Assembly: GCA_902806575.1 (NCBI GenBank)
Contig: CADCXD010000003.1
Location: 246,564-310,563 of the forward strand
Direction: 5' to 3'
From: Jackrogersella multiformis
Taxonomy: Eukaryota > Ascomycota > Sordariomycetes > Xylariales > Hypoxylaceae
DNA length: 64,000 nt
Below are positions 45,991 to 58,448 of this stretch, one piece after another (the first letter of the stretch is position 1; each line of letters begins with the position of its first letter). Below the pieces are notes generated by a model that was given only the letters and a program-made list of their open reading frames with translations, had not been told where the DNA came from and did no database searches. A program made the position numbers and the translations under genes.

Positions 45991-48900
45991 TTTCTAGATT
46001 CGACCATTATTAATCATTTTATTTAACCATAATCTAAATATATTAAATTCCCTTTCGCTTATAACATAAAAAGGTCTTTAAAGAAATATCTTTCCTTTTT
46101 AAAAATCGATAAAATAATCCTATGGTTAATAGTTTAAAAGGCGTTACCTTGCTTCTTTAATTATAATATACATAAATTCACGGAATTTCTTAAGGATATT
46201 CCTTAACGCTTTATTTACTTTAATATTCCTTACTACCGCCATATTAACTAACTTTTCTAAATCATATAAAGTTAAACTTATACAATATTTTTAATAATAA
46301 AAAAAATTAAACTTAATCTTCTTAAGGTCTAAGAAAAAATTTACGAGCTTATAAATTTTTATTTACCATTATAATATAATAATATCGCATTCATTATCCA
46401 AAGCGCTTAGCTTAAAATTAATTTGAAAAATATAATCTTCTTAATAATAAAAGATAAAAAGATCAATATAATAACGTCTTACAAAAAGAACTTAAATTAA
46501 ATCGAAAGTTAATATAGGTTAAACATATTATCTTTTAATAATTAACAACTTCCATTTCCTTACTTTAAAAAAAAATATCATTAAAACTAAGCTTCCGGAA
46601 TCTAATAATGCTTATATTTAATATTTATTTTTATTATATAATAATATTATATTAATAATAAATCTATATCTTAAAGTTAGTTCTAAGTAAGATTTCTTTA
46701 TAACCTTCGTCTTATCTTTAACTAATTTCTTAATTGCCACAACTCGACGTATTTCACTTTAATTTAGCCGTAAGATCCGATAAAGTATAACGTTAAGGCC
46801 TTTTAAAAATCTAAATCGGAATCTTCGATTTCCATAATTTGAAGATAAGATAATTCTTACAAGGCTACATCTATCCGTACCCTTTTTTGTAATAAAAGTA
46901 TAAATTAAGTATCATCATCTCGGGGTTATTTTACAAAAGAAACTTTATCCGGATTTAATAGCAAATCCTTACCATTAACGTCCTTTTTTACAAAACAAAA
47001 AAAAGTTTAATAATTGTCGCGTTTATAACGCTAATAAGATTTCTTATCTTTTTTTTGTTAATCTATATCTATTTAATTAATCTCTTTCAAAATATCCTTA
47101 TTATTAAACTAAACCTTATCCTTTTAATCTAATCTTAATTTACTTTCGTTTTTAGGTTTATTATTATTTCTTAAAAATCGATCTTAGCCTAGATTAAAAC
47201 GATTCTCCCTTTCGCGGTTAGCTTAGCCCAACTTTAAGAACTCCTAAGTCGAAACGAACCTTCCTTTTCTTAAAATACCGGGATTAATTAATATGTTTTT
47301 ATATATTTAACCTGCTTCCTAAATAACGACAAAGAATTTTTTATTTATATCCGAAAGTTTTCCTTATTTAAAATAAACTAATTTAATAATTTCGTTAAAA
47401 AAGGTTTTAATAATATAATTTTAAAACGTCGTTTTAAACCATTAAACCACTTTATTAAGGTTTAGTAATTTGATAAGATATTAAGTAATGTCCCCTTAAT
47501 ATTTAAGCTTATTTATCTTCTTCAAATTACGATACCTTTCTAAAAGATTTATAAAACGTTTTTAAAGGATAGCAACATATACTGTCCAAATGTTAAAGAC
47601 TTTTAACCGTATAACTTAGCTTTTGCGTTATTAATACTATAACTATGCTTTTTCAGATAGTAACGATCTAACCTAATTAATACGGTAAAAATCTTTAAGA
47701 AAACTCTCCGCATACGTTTCTAAATATACCTTAACTTTTATCCATTAAGTTCAGAACTTTACGAGATCCTTACCATTATAAACAGTAAGTTTATTAAGTT
47801 ATATTAAATTAACGATAGTCGTAACATAAAAGGAACAAATTAATCGTTCCAAAGCCCTAAGTAATCGGTTATTATTATTTTAAAGTAAAGGATTTTTATC
47901 GTCGTATAAAGACGTAAGATTATCTCGAGGTAATCCTTTAAAAAGATCCCTAGGTAATTTAAGGTTTCAGGATTAATTATCAGATTTAGAGTTGCCTAGG
48001 TTATTATTAAATACTCCGGCGGCCCTTTTAAAGGGAATTCCTCCCTTATTACCTCCAGATATAAAAAGGTTAATTTTAGCAAAATCGAATTATATTTAAG
48101 CCTTTTTTATTATTCTCTTAGCTTAAGCTTATAAGAAAGATTATAAGGAAAAAAGGTTCCTTATTTAAACTTTCGAATTAAAGTACTTAGTAAATAATAT
48201 TTTAAAATATATTAAGTTTTTTCGATTAAAAGGATTTGGTTTAGTTAGTATTTTTAATGCGATACGCTTTTCAATATTCTTTAAAACAAAGTTAATATTA
48301 ATTAGTTTATTAAAAATTAATTAAGTATTAAATTTATTAAAAGCAGTTTAAGTATAAGCTTTTAAGTTATTAAATTAGCAGCAGATTTTTACGTCGATAT
48401 ACGTAAGGTCTATATATTTCCTTATAAAAAAATCGTTAATCTAAGATTCTTTAGTATAAGCCTAATCTATTATTTTTTATTAAAGATCTTTTTACTTTTT
48501 AATATCTTAATAAAAAGTTTAAAGGACTTATTAATAGTAACTAACCATTTTTTTAAGCTTATTAATAGCTTCTTATCGGGCTTAATTATCTTATATATAT
48601 TAAGCAATTATATCTTAAACTTATTATAAAAAGTTTAAGCTAACTTATTAGATTTATTATTTAAAGTAAATTACTTATTCGTTTATTAATATTATACCGG
48701 TTTAATTAAGTTAAACCACCGTATTATAAATTATTTAAACCATATTATATTAGTTTTAAATTTGATCCTTATTAATAATCTAGTTATCCGTAACGGTAAT
48801 AACAAATATTTAAATAACATAATAACTATCGTATATTTTTTAATAAAACTCAATAAATCATACAAAAAGGTTATTAAAATTAATTCCGATATTATTAATA

Positions 48901-49466
48901 TTAAAAACATCTCGCATAACTATTTCATAATCTTAAAAATTATAAAAGATCATAACATTATTATTACTAAATTAAAATAATCTAGGAATAAAAGAAGGAT
49001 CTTAAAGCAGTATATTTTCTATTTTAGGTATTTTAATAAAGAATCACGTATTAAAGCGTCGTTTAATCTTAATAAGTTCTTATATTTAACGATTTTCTTT
49101 ATACCTACCTTTAGCTTCGAAATCTTATAAAATAGATATTATTAAGAATTCAAAAGATTATTCGTTATTTAACGAAAGTAATTTAAGATTTTATAAATTA
49201 ATAAGTAATAAAGTTAAAGTATAAGTACTTAGCTTAAATATTTATAAAACAATAAGATATAAAATTTCCTTTATAGCTACAACAACGTACGTAATAATAA
49301 GATCAATAAGTAATACTAATATAATATATTTTAATAAGAAACTTCTCTAAGCAGATTAGTTATTTATAAATAGCTAAAATAAGGTAATTTAATAAAAAAA
49401 TTAACTTTCTTCCAAAAAACACGTGCTTTCTTAAAATAAAATCTTCTCAAAAGTTAAAAAATTATC

Positions 49467-49780
49467 TATAACAAAGGTAAATAAGCTTAAAACTATAATT
49501 CAATTTCAAATTATAATTCTTTATAATTTTAAGGTTTATGCCTTTTATCTCTTTTTATAAAATAAGGCGTAATAACCTATATATATTTAATTTAAATATT
49601 TCCTTTAAGCGCCGTTAACGCCCTTTTAATCCTATTAATTTAATTTTATATATATTAATCAAATCTTCTAATTAACCTTATCCAATAGCTTTATTTCATA
49701 AGTTCCAATATATCTCGTATTTACCAACATATATGCATATATTAATCATACTCTGCTTCGTGGATCCTATCCGTATAACA
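49467..49780 (-). repeat. Right LTR (5' LTR of the element)
   Basis: 314 nt, starting TATAACAAAGG where the left copy has TGTGATAAGGG, and ending CCGTATAACA. Differences from the left LTR are almost all G-to-A in this copy or C-to-T in the other. Confidence 0.92.
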
Positions 49781-49785
49781 TATAT

Positions 49786-51229
49786 TATATATAGTAGATT
49801 AAGTAATCATACCAAAGGTTTACCTTAATAGTATATTAATCTTGTCTTATCTCCTATTATTTTGGTATGGTGTTCTTAAAACATAAGATAAGCACTTATC
49901 ACTAAAAGTAAGCATATCAGGGAGCATTACTTACTACATGATTATAGATTAATTATACTCTATTAGGTAGTAGGCGTCGTCAGCGATGTAGGATTTGAGA
50001 CCGCCATATCAAGTCGGTGAGCGAGTCAACTCGACTACGACCACTTGAATGGTGCGCCGTGCATACAATATTGTTTCTACGCGTCTCTTGACCGGATAAG
50101 AATCTATGGTTTCTTGGCCCGGAGAAAATCGAAAGATGATATAAGTTCTGATAGAATGCGTTATAATTAGATTAATTGTGAGAAAGCTTCAAAAGTCCCT
50201 TCTCGCCGTCATCTGTTGATAAACATAATCTACCTAGTCCCCTCTTTTCTTTAGAGGAGCCTCCGATCTCTCGGTCGTTTAGTGTAAATCTATCATCGGA
50301 TCTCAATAATGTGGAGTTCGTACGGACATAGGTACCTAGGGATAATAGTGTCCGGATGAATCAGCCACTCAGCATGCTACGAACGTCAACCGACAATAGG
50401 AGACAGACAGCCCTGGAAGAGACAAACATGATATTAAAATCTCACATATGAGACTCTAACGCGCCAATAACCATTGCGTTTCGCCACGAATTTAGGCCTT
50501 GACAAAGAAACGATATGGGTGGAGCCAGAGCTATGAATATTATAACGTGTGTTTGGGGGGAAAAAATTATGACGGATAATCTTCTATAAGAAACTCTTCA
50601 ATTTACGATAATTATGAGAGTTGATGATAATATTTTGGTCATTTCCTTCTTTTGCGCGTCTATATTATTATGAAGTTTTCCTCATTGGTCCGCGGGAATT
50701 ATAACTAGGTATGATTATGCTGCAGAATCGGATAGGGCCTCTAGTTCCTTATGCACACCACTTTCTCCATATTTGAGGGGTGGATTACGATGTTCTTTGC
50801 TTGACTTGGAAGCCGGCTTAGTGGTCGGCAGCGATTATGACCAATAAGGTGGCGATTCCAGCATGGAGGTAAGGGTGTGTATGATCTTCTAAGCCTAGAC
50901 GCCTCTAACCCGACGATAGTGAATTTGACCTGTCAGGGTTGTTGCCGACTATGTAGAGCTGCATCCTTGTCAACATCACATTAGTGAGCGCCTCATAATA
51001 CTGACTAACATGTCGTATCACGATGCCACTATCAGAATGTTGTCTCTTGGGGCATCGGCCACGGCCGTATTGATTGCCGGGAAAGTGTCCTATTCTGACT
51101 TCCTTCCTTATTCTACCATCCTTTTAAATCCAGCGAGTGGGGTATTGCGTTCCATCCTCTTCATTCTTCGTATAGTTCCTTCAAACTTCTTATGACAATC
51201 CCCGAAATTTGAGAGAAGAGATAAACAAG
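49786..51229. promoter_or_regulatory. Upstream region of phenol monooxygenase gene
   Basis: It is 1.4 kb of ordinary composition after the retroelement. No gene was recognised; a 61-codon frame at 51010 is not supported. It contains GGTACCTAGGGATAATAG near 50330. As the only sequence between the element and the monooxygenase, it must hold that gene's promoter. Confidence 0.45.
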
Positions 51230-53636
51230 ATGGCTACGAACGAGCACCCGCCAGAGTCGAACGTGGATGTGTAAGTTAACATACCTAGGTGAGTTATACA
51301 TGCCGAAGCTTCGGATGCTGACTTGTCCACTAGACTCATCATTGGTGCCGGCCCCGCGGGGTAAGTTATGCGATGTCTTGCACATGTTATTCTCTTCGGA
51401 CTTCGAGCTTACGATCTCGATCGTATAGGTTGATGGCGGCCTGCTGGATGGCACATTGCGGTATCACGACGCGTATCGTAGATAAAAGGAACAGCAAGAT
51501 CTTCTGTGGTCAAGCAGACGGACTACAGTGTCGCAGCCTAGAAATATTTGATAGTCTGGGGTTTGCGGACAGGGCATGGAAAGATGCGAATCATATGATT
51601 GAGGTAACAGCACTAGACCGGCCGATGAGGAACCTAGCTGACCCTGTTTGTCCAGATATGCATGTGGGTGAGTATACTATGGTCTTATATGTGAATAGGA
51701 CGCTTTTTCTAATATTGTCACACCCAGAACCCGGGACCTGATGGTGTAATTCGTCGTTCGGACCGCATTCCAGATACTATCGTCGGGCTATCTCGGTTTC
51801 AGCAAATTGTCATTCACCAAGGACGTGTCGAGCGCTTCTTCCTTGATAACATTAAGAAATACTCTAAAGATACAATTAAGGTTGAACGTGGCGTTCTTCC
51901 CGAGTCTCTAGAAATTGACGTGACTCAGGTCGAGGATGAGTCTGCTTATCCAGTTACTGTGAAGCTGCGCCACCTCACCGAGGAGGAGTCTACCCCTGAG
52001 CAGCAAGCCAATGGAAGCAAGATTCCGGACGGCCTTTTCCGAAGTAATCTAGTTCAGAGAGACGACGAAGATGAACTGATCCGGAAATGCCAATCCAAGT
52101 CCGGAGCAGCTGAGATAGTTCATGCCAAATATGTTATCGGATGTGACGGTGCGCGGAGCTGGACCCGGAGGGCCTTAGGCTTCGAATTACAGGGCGAGGC
52201 AACCGATTTCATATGGGGAGTCTTAGATATTATCCCTATCACCGACTTCCGTAAGTGGGCATGTCATGAGTCTATACAGCTTGTGTTTTACACCCTAACC
52301 CATTGATTTTTAGCTGACATTCGAATGCGATGCGCAATACATTCCGCCGAGAATGGTAGTTTGATGGTAATCCCTCGAGAAAATAAGCTGGTGCGGCTTT
52401 ATATACAGCTGAAGGAGGTGACCCCTGACGCTTCAGGCCGTGCCGATCGGACTAAGATTACCCCTGAACTCATTCTGAGTGCCGCACAGAAAATTCTGAG
52501 CCCCTACAAGATTGACTACGAATATTGTGATTGGTGGACTGCTTATCAAGTATAGTTCCATATTGATTATAGCATCTCCTACTATACTTACTGATTTTCC
52601 TTAGATCGGCCAAAGGGTTGGCACAAAGTTTGATGCCCATAAACGTGTCTTTCTCGCTGGAGATGCCGTGCATACTCACTCCCCAAAGGCTGGCCAAGGT
52701 ATGAATGTTTCTATGCAAGATACTTACAACCTTGGGTGGAAAGTGGCCCTTGTTGCAAAGGGCATTGCTAAGCGGAGCATCTTGGGCACGTACCAAAGCG
52801 AGCGACGCCATATAGCCCAGGATCTCATCGATTTCGACCATCGTTTCAGTAGGCTCTTCTCCGGCAGGCCAGCCAAGGATGTCATGGATGAGGCGGGCGT
52901 TAGCATGGAGGAATTTAAGGATGCCTTTCAAAAAGGCAACAGGTTTGCATCTGGCTTGTCTGTCAACTACGGACCTAGTGAACTGGTCGCGAAAGCCCTT
53001 GATACGTCTGAAAATGGCGACGAAAGCGACCTATACGGTGCGGCTGCAACGGCGATATCAGCCGATGCTTTCGCGAAAAAGCAGGCCCTCGCCACCGGCC
53101 TCCCCGTGGGAATGCGCTTCGGTAGCTTTAAGGTTCTCAATCAGTCAGACGCCCGGCCGTGGCATCTCCAAGAGAAGCTCAAGTCAAACGGTCAATTCCG
53201 CGTCGTCCTCTTCGCAGGTAACATCTTGAATCCTCCGCAGAGAGAACGAGTCGAGAGGTTCTGCGAGGCCCTCGATGCGCCAACCAGCTTTTATCGCACC
53301 GCTAACCCTGCCGGCTCGTCGTTGGATACCGTAGTTGAAGTGTTGACAATTCACTCGTCCAAGAGGATCGATACGGAATTGTTGAGGGATATCCCTGAGG
53401 TCCTTCATCCCTATGATCCACACACCGGATGGGATTATGACAAGGTATTCGTAGACGATGTGAGCTATCATGAGGGGTTTGGAGATGCTTACACCAACTA
53501 TGGCGTGGATAAGGAACGAGGATGTGTCGTGGTAGCAAGACCTGATCAGCATGTTGGCTTCATTGGCGAACTAGAGGATTTTGACGATTTGCAGCGATAC
53601 TTCGAGGGTTGCCTTGTACTCAACTCTACGGCATGA
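51230..53636 (+). CDS. Phenol 2-monooxygenase-like FAD aromatic hydroxylase (697 aa)
   Basis: Six exons: 51230-51270, 51334-51360 (27 nt), 51429-51663, 51728-52250, 52314-52549 and 52605-53636, totalling 2094 nt. The microexon encodes most of the dinucleotide motif VLIIGAGPAG (Gly18-Gly23). Downstream are GLQCRSLEIFDSLGF, GLSRFQQIVIHQGRVERFF, the DG motif YVIGCDGARSWTRR and the GD motif RVFLAGDAVHTHSPKAGQGMN. The last 200 residues (KRSI... VLFAGNILNPPQ, YDPHTGWDYDKVFVDD, VVARPDQHVGFIG) are the thioredoxin-like dimerisation domain of phenol hydroxylases. The enzyme should hydroxylate phenol or a substituted phenol ortho to the OH with NADPH and O2, giving a catechol. The exact substrate is unknown. 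It converges on an MFS carrier gene. It belongs to a gene group with a salicylate hydroxylase and a Zn2Cys6 regulator. Confidence 0.92.
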
Positions 53637-53884
53637 TTAACACAGCATTAATACCCCAAGCCGTATATCATAATATATACCTAGGTATGCATTAGGCTAC
53701 ATACATATAGGTAGTCATCAGGATCCCTTCAGCAACTAGATCGATAGTTTTAACTTGTTGAAACTGGATTGAAATTGTGACGAATTTGTTTAATCTCACT
53801 TATTAAAGATCACTTGATTACGTTTACACATCAGGCTAACTCCGCCGCTGAACCAAAAAAACCTAACCTTCAAGCGATGGCGTT
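53637..53884. terminator. Convergent 3' spacer
   Basis: It is 248 nt between the stops of the monooxygenase and the MFS gene. It contains ATACCTAGGTATGC near 53679 and no gene. It must hold both 3' UTRs. Confidence 0.4.
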
Positions 53885-55470
53885 TTAATATACAAATTTG
53901 AAGTACAGCTCATCGTGGCTCTCGCGCTGAGCATCCGTCAGCTTCGCACGAATCCTATCACGTCTCTTATTACCCAGAAACAGAAGCAGAAATGCGGTAC
54001 ACGTGAGCATAAAGCCTATTACCGTGAAGGCAAGGCCCGTACGGACCCCCGTGGGATACCGCGGGCGCTCGGTAGTAATGAAAACGTTAGAACTGATGAA
54101 ATTGGCACAGTTGCCAAACCCGACCATCCAAGCCATACCGACAGCAAGGTACTTGTGGCCGCGCAAGTTGGCACTTAGCCAACCCATCAGGATCGACATC
54201 TGCGGGAATGTCCCAGCCGACATGAAGAACAGGGCGAGATACCGCACCCCTGCTGCCGGCACCCAAACTACCATGATACACCAGCCGATGAGCTGTAGGC
54301 AGATAGCAAAGAGGAGGAAGGGGGTGCGGAAATTGGCACGTGTCGCAAGCCAAGTGATGACGAAGGTTGAGACGATGCCCGATGCCCACACGGGCATTGT
54401 CATGAGCTGCGCAATAGTCGATACATAGCCGAGCTCAGTAAGTATAGTGGGCGAGAAGGAGGCTATCGAAGAGGCAGTAACGTCGCAGCAGAAGAAGCAC
54501 ATAGTGAGGAGGTGGATCCTCCAGTCAGTTAAGACCTTCCAGATGGGAACACTATCAACAGCCGAGCCCTTGGTTTCGGCACCGGAACCTCAAGCAGGTG
54601 CACGAGACGATCTCGTTCCTGAGTCGTCAAGAACCACGACTGTGCATGCTCAGGGAATTTGGGCACAACCAAATGATGAACAAAGATATAAAAACCGTCG
54701 CCAGGCCTTCGATGATGAAAATCCAACGCCAACCTTGATAACCTCCTGCGCCGTCGATATTCTGAATGGCATACGCTAGGAGACCTGAGAAGAGTGGTCC
54801 CGCAAGTGCGAAGTTGAAAAACCAGGCGAATCGGGTGGCCGCCTCGCGTCTCGTGTAATACATCGATATCATGTAAGTTGCACCAGCTGGAAGGGCAGCT
54901 TCGAAGATACCCAGGAGGAAGCGTACGGCGAGTAGTCCGCCGTAACTCCTGGTCAAGCCCTGGCACATACCTATTATACCTACGAGGTTGTCAGTACTGA
55001 ACAGTGTGTTGGGATGAACCTAGCCCGTGGGCGAGTGGTGACAGACCTAACAGGAACATCTGGCAGCCAAGCCAAATACCAGGGCGTATTTTATTAAGAT
55101 TGAGAATCAGGTTCGCCGGAACTTCTGCCAGCACGAATGGGACGTAGAATATCCAGAGCGCCTTGTTGTAGCCGTCGGAGGGCATATTCAGAGACATTTC
55201 CAAGCCATCAGGTTTCCCGATACCTAGACTCCGCGCGTTCGCGATGTTCGTCCGATCCAGAAATAAAACCATATATAAAACTCCCATGGTCGGCACGAGA
55301 ACCAAATCTCTTTTCCATCGAATTGCGTTATCGAGCTTGCGCTCGTCTTCCGTCGAGGTGATGGGCAAGTCGCTAAAGCTACTACTCGTCGGCCCGTCGC
55401 TCTTCTCTTCCAGCTTCTCCTCCAGCTTCTCCTCCTCCTCTCGCGGGATGACCTTCGGAGCCTCGCCCAT
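53885..55470 (-). pseudogene. MFS transporter (Dal5/ACS type) with two apparent frameshifts
   Basis: Exon 1 is 55470-55047. After an intron (GTCTGT donor, TACTGAC branch, GTAG acceptor), exon 2 starts at 54979. TM1 carries VLYMVLFLDRTNIANARSLG, followed by GGLLAVRFLLGIFEAALPAGATYMISMYYTR and GWRWIFIIEGLAT, all hallmarks of the anion:cation symporter branch. At about 54669 the frame must move by one base to continue as VVPKFPEHAQSWFLTTQERDRL. At about 54587 it must move again to continue as SGAETKGSAVDS and VPIWKVLTDWRIHLLTMCFF. From there it is intact to FKFVY at 53885, with the normal second half. Each shift is what a single missing base would produce, and both sit at GG dinucleotides. It is either a young pseudogene or has assembly errors. 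If functional, it would import an aromatic or other organic acid for the neighbouring hydroxylases. Confidence 0.78.
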
Positions 55471-57083
55471 TGTCGCAATCTAGAAACAGCGTCGCGCTGA
55501 TCAATGGGGCTGTTATTATTAGAACCACTCCGTAAAAGTAAGTGAGACGACAGCCTAGTAGCCGCGAAGCTCTTCATGTGCGATAATAATCAAAATCAAA
55601 ATCAACCCCAGAAGAAGAAAAACAGAGAACGTGGTTATGATATTTACCCCAACCTAGATGCGGAAATCGATGTTCATAAGACGCTGCCAGTAAGATCAGC
55701 CCCTGTCAGTCATCTCGGTAAAATAACCTACCCCAAGCGGCCTGGCCTGACCTTGAACGCAACTCGTGCGATATATTTTCGTCCCCGAATCAGCCTTGCT
55801 GGGTTACAGGGACCACTTCCCCATTTACAATATTAGTATGGTACCTCTGATCGACCTTAGCTGCTTACATGGTACCTAGTCCTCATGAGGAGCTACATAG
55901 TGAAGATCATCGCGTCGTTCTCATTGATAGCTATCAGCTACCTAGATAGGCTAAGGTTGTATTCTTAGAGTAGTACTCTAAATACGCCAAGGGCTACGAT
56001 GATCCAAGACTATGCCTAACAGAATGTAGACTGCATAGACTAATCTTTTTTCCCTTCATATCATAGCTTGATTAGTGTTAAAACCTAATGCTCTAAAGCA
56101 CATAATAAGAAACCTGTGGACATTACCGGTATCTCTTTTCAGTAATTCACAACCCGACATTGTTCAATTCTGGATGAATATCTACAACTATTACTAGTAG
56201 TCCCCCCCATAATACAGCCCGGACTTTCCTATTATTGCATACCCCTGTCAATAACCACGAATCTTTTCAAGTCTTTAAGGGTCTAGATCATTTCCGTGTG
56301 TGGAGTTATCCTACGAATACATAGTCGCGTTATTCAAATAACTCACATCATCAACTGAAATCGTGACCGCGCGGTTAATTTACATTACAACTAGTCAATC
56401 TTCAGTCCCGTTGCCAACTGATGGAGCAATTTTAACAGGTAAGTAATAGTAAGAAGAGTAATACATCTATAGAATAATATTCAGCGTCAAATCACCATTA
56501 CAAACAGATCAGGCCGACCAATATCACGGGCCGACTTAAGATTTTGGGTCCTGATACTACATGCCCGGCCGCTGTGCCGCACTTTGACATCCGGTGTAGT
56601 TGTCCAACGGGCTGATAAGTAGCCGAGTTCAGATTGGATGGTAACGTCTTACACCCTCCGGTACGACGGTTATGTTGAAGTTACATCCCCGCGATACAAC
56701 ATCAGGACCGGCTCCTTCAGACCAAATCGAGAAAATCCTGGTTCGTCCCCAGTTACATATCACCTGCTGTGTCTGCGGCCCGCGTGTGGCACAGATGCTG
56801 TACCATGAAATACATGCAGGCATGGCATGCAGTTAGAACTATAAATTTACGGCTTCTACATGTATGTCCGCGGATGTAAGTCCTGAAGGAGAAGACATCA
56901 TGGAGACTGCTTCTAACATGCGTCTCTAATATTATATATTATTGGTGGGTATCAGATACGTTGTAGTTATGGCATAACATAGGGTAACATCACGAATGGC
57001 TAATTCTAGATGCTGTTCCGATGGGTACTATATAGAGAGAATATCTTATTTAGTCTCTAGATGTTCAACTCTTCATTGGGTAT
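55471..57083. other. Intergenic between MFS carrier and salicylate hydroxylase
   Basis: No convincing gene. An 86-codon plus frame at 55576-55836 begins with a Gln/Asn-rich stretch but lies in the carrier's promoter and shows no motif. 56.6-57.0 kb is ordinary intergenic sequence. Confidence 0.45.
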
Positions 57084-58448
57084 TTACGTACATTTGATGA
57101 TATCCAAGGCGCTTAACTCGTTATACATCACCGTTGACATATCCTTGATCGTGTTATCATTGTGTGATCCATTTCGCTGCTCGGGTACTAACCTGTGGAA
57201 ATCGTCCTCGGCTTTCTTGATGTCCGCTGTAAGGTCATGTTGCCAAATCCAATGCAATCTCTGATTCGCGTTCTCAGCAATCGCATTCATGTCGTCTCCA
57301 ATTTCGGGGTGTCGCCAAGTGTAAAGGAGTCCTGCTTCGAAACTGGTGTGGACGACTTTCTGTGCTCGTGGGCGTCTGATGGTGTCATATACTTGGAATG
57401 CCGTTTCGAGTTCATCGGGACGCTCGACTAAAGCAAGCAGGTGAGAAAGTAGAGCCGCATCTTCTAACCCTTGGCCAGCTCCAGCGGCCTGGTGAGGACT
57501 GCAGGCATGAGCGACGTCACCTAATAGACACACACGCCCCTTATAGTATGTAGATGTCTGCGGGTGATGCCACGTCGGCCATCTGAGCGGTCTAGCATAG
57601 TCTAGGAGCTTTAACAGTCTAGGATCAAAACCTTTCAGGTCCTCGATCATCTCCTCCTTTGTGCAAGGCACGGTATTGTCCCCGTGAATCCAAGGTTGGT
57701 CATCCGCGATGAAAAATACAAAATTTTCTTCTCTTCCACCAGATATTGGATAAACAGCTACAGCCTTCCCCTTAGCCATGAAAAACTTCGCATCGCCGGC
57801 ATGGTTTCCTAGGATCTCCCTCGCTTGTTCAATCGGGATAATGCCTCGATAGATGTACATGCCACAGAAAGTCGGTTGAACTTCCTTTGGCGCAATATCA
57901 CCTAAGACGATCCGGCGGGTAAGCCCCTTTACTCCATCACAACCGATTACTGCGTCGACTGTTTCTGATGTGCCATCCTCGAACTTGATAAGGACTCTCT
58001 TCCCTACTTGATCGATAGACACCGCACGCTTTCCGAACCTAACAGACCCCTCGGGGATGAAGCTCTCCATGATATCCAATAAGTCTTTGCGATGAGCACT
58101 ACTCCGTGTGAAATAAGGAGCTCCGATAAGACCACGAGTCCATCCCCGCTGTTCGCCAAAGCCTTCTTCCGCATACAGCGCATCAAAAATGCTGTGTTCG
58201 AATTCCGGCTTCTCATTTCGTGTCTTGACCTTGTCATACTTCTCTCGGAATACATGATCGATCAGATCCATAGCATTCAAAGCGTTCGGACCTAAACCAA
58301 TGCCAGCTCCCACCATTGAAAATCGACCAGCCGCTTCGTAAATAGTGACAGGTATGTTGCGCTTGATGAGGCCAATGGCAAAAGCTAAGCCGCCGATACC
58401 AGCACCGAGAATGGCGATTGTGGGACGGGTTTGAACTGGTTGCTCCAT
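57084..58448 (-). CDS. FAD-dependent monooxygenase, salicylate-hydroxylase-like (454 aa)
   Basis: Intronless, ATG at 58448. The FAD-binding GAGIGG is at residues 15-20, followed by the acidic end of strand 2 (IYEAAGRF). The DG motif VIGCDGVKGLTR is around 167-178. The GD motif GRVCLLGDVAHACSPHQAAGAGQGLEDA spans 304-331, with Asp311, His314 and Pro318. WPTWHHPQ and YDTIRRPRAQKV follow, typical of fungal salicylate 1-monooxygenases. These convert salicylate to catechol and CO2 with NADH/NADPH and O2. Related enzymes take other hydroxybenzoates, so the substrate is probable rather than certain. There is no signal peptide, so it is cytosolic. The first 140 residues are a classic Rossmann half, and no catalytic residue appears lost. 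It is divergent from the Zn2Cys6 regulator 2.4 kb away, and 5.7 kb from the phenol monooxygenase. The product catechol is shared by both enzymes. Confidence 0.9.
   Translation of the reverse strand: MEQPVQTRPTIAILGAGIGGLAFAIGLIKRNIPVTIYEAAGRFSMVGAGIGLGPNALNAMDLIDHVFREKYDKVKTRNEKPEFEHSIFDALYAEEGFGEQRGWTRGLIGAPYFTRSSAHRKDLLDIMESFIPEGSVRFGKRAVSIDQVGKRVLIKFEDGTSETVDAVIGCDGVKGLTRRIVLGDIAPKEVQPTFCGMYIYRGIIPIEQAREILGNHAGDAKFFMAKGKAVAVYPISGGREENFVFFIADDQPWIHGDNTVPCTKEEMIEDLKGFDPRLLKLLDYARPLRWPTWHHPQTSTYYKGRVCLLGDVAHACSPHQAAGAGQGLEDAALLSHLLALVERPDELETAFQVYDTIRRPRAQKVVHTSFEAGLLYTWRHPEIGDDMNAIAENANQRLHWIWQHDLTADIKKAEDDFHRLVPEQRNGSHNDNTIKDMSTVMYNELSALDIIKCT

Larger units (their letters stand above)
42859..49780 (-). 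mobile_element. RIP-degraded Ty3/Gypsy LTR retrotransposon (6.9 kb)
   Basis: The element is bounded by two 314-nt LTRs and a TATAT target duplication (42854-42858 and 49781-49785). The plus-strand ends are TG (42859) and CA (49780). Coding sense is minus: reverse-transcriptase and integrase remnants read from right to left, so the right LTR is the 5' one. All frames are full of stops and the sequence is extremely AT-rich, with mostly transition differences between the LTRs. This is the pattern of repeat-induced point mutation. The few remaining small open frames (for example 48762-48980) are chance. It lies between the PTH11-like gene and the phenol monooxygenase of the aromatic gene group. 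Confidence 0.95.

Noticed and set aside
48762..48980. 72-codon frame inside the AT-rich element
   Set aside because: Composed of Asn, Ile, Lys and Tyr as expected from A/T-only DNA; chance frame in a RIP-degraded retrotransposon.
55576..55836. 86-codon frame starting with Gln/Asn repeats
   Set aside because: Lies in the carrier's upstream region, with low-complexity start and no recognisable domain or splice partner.
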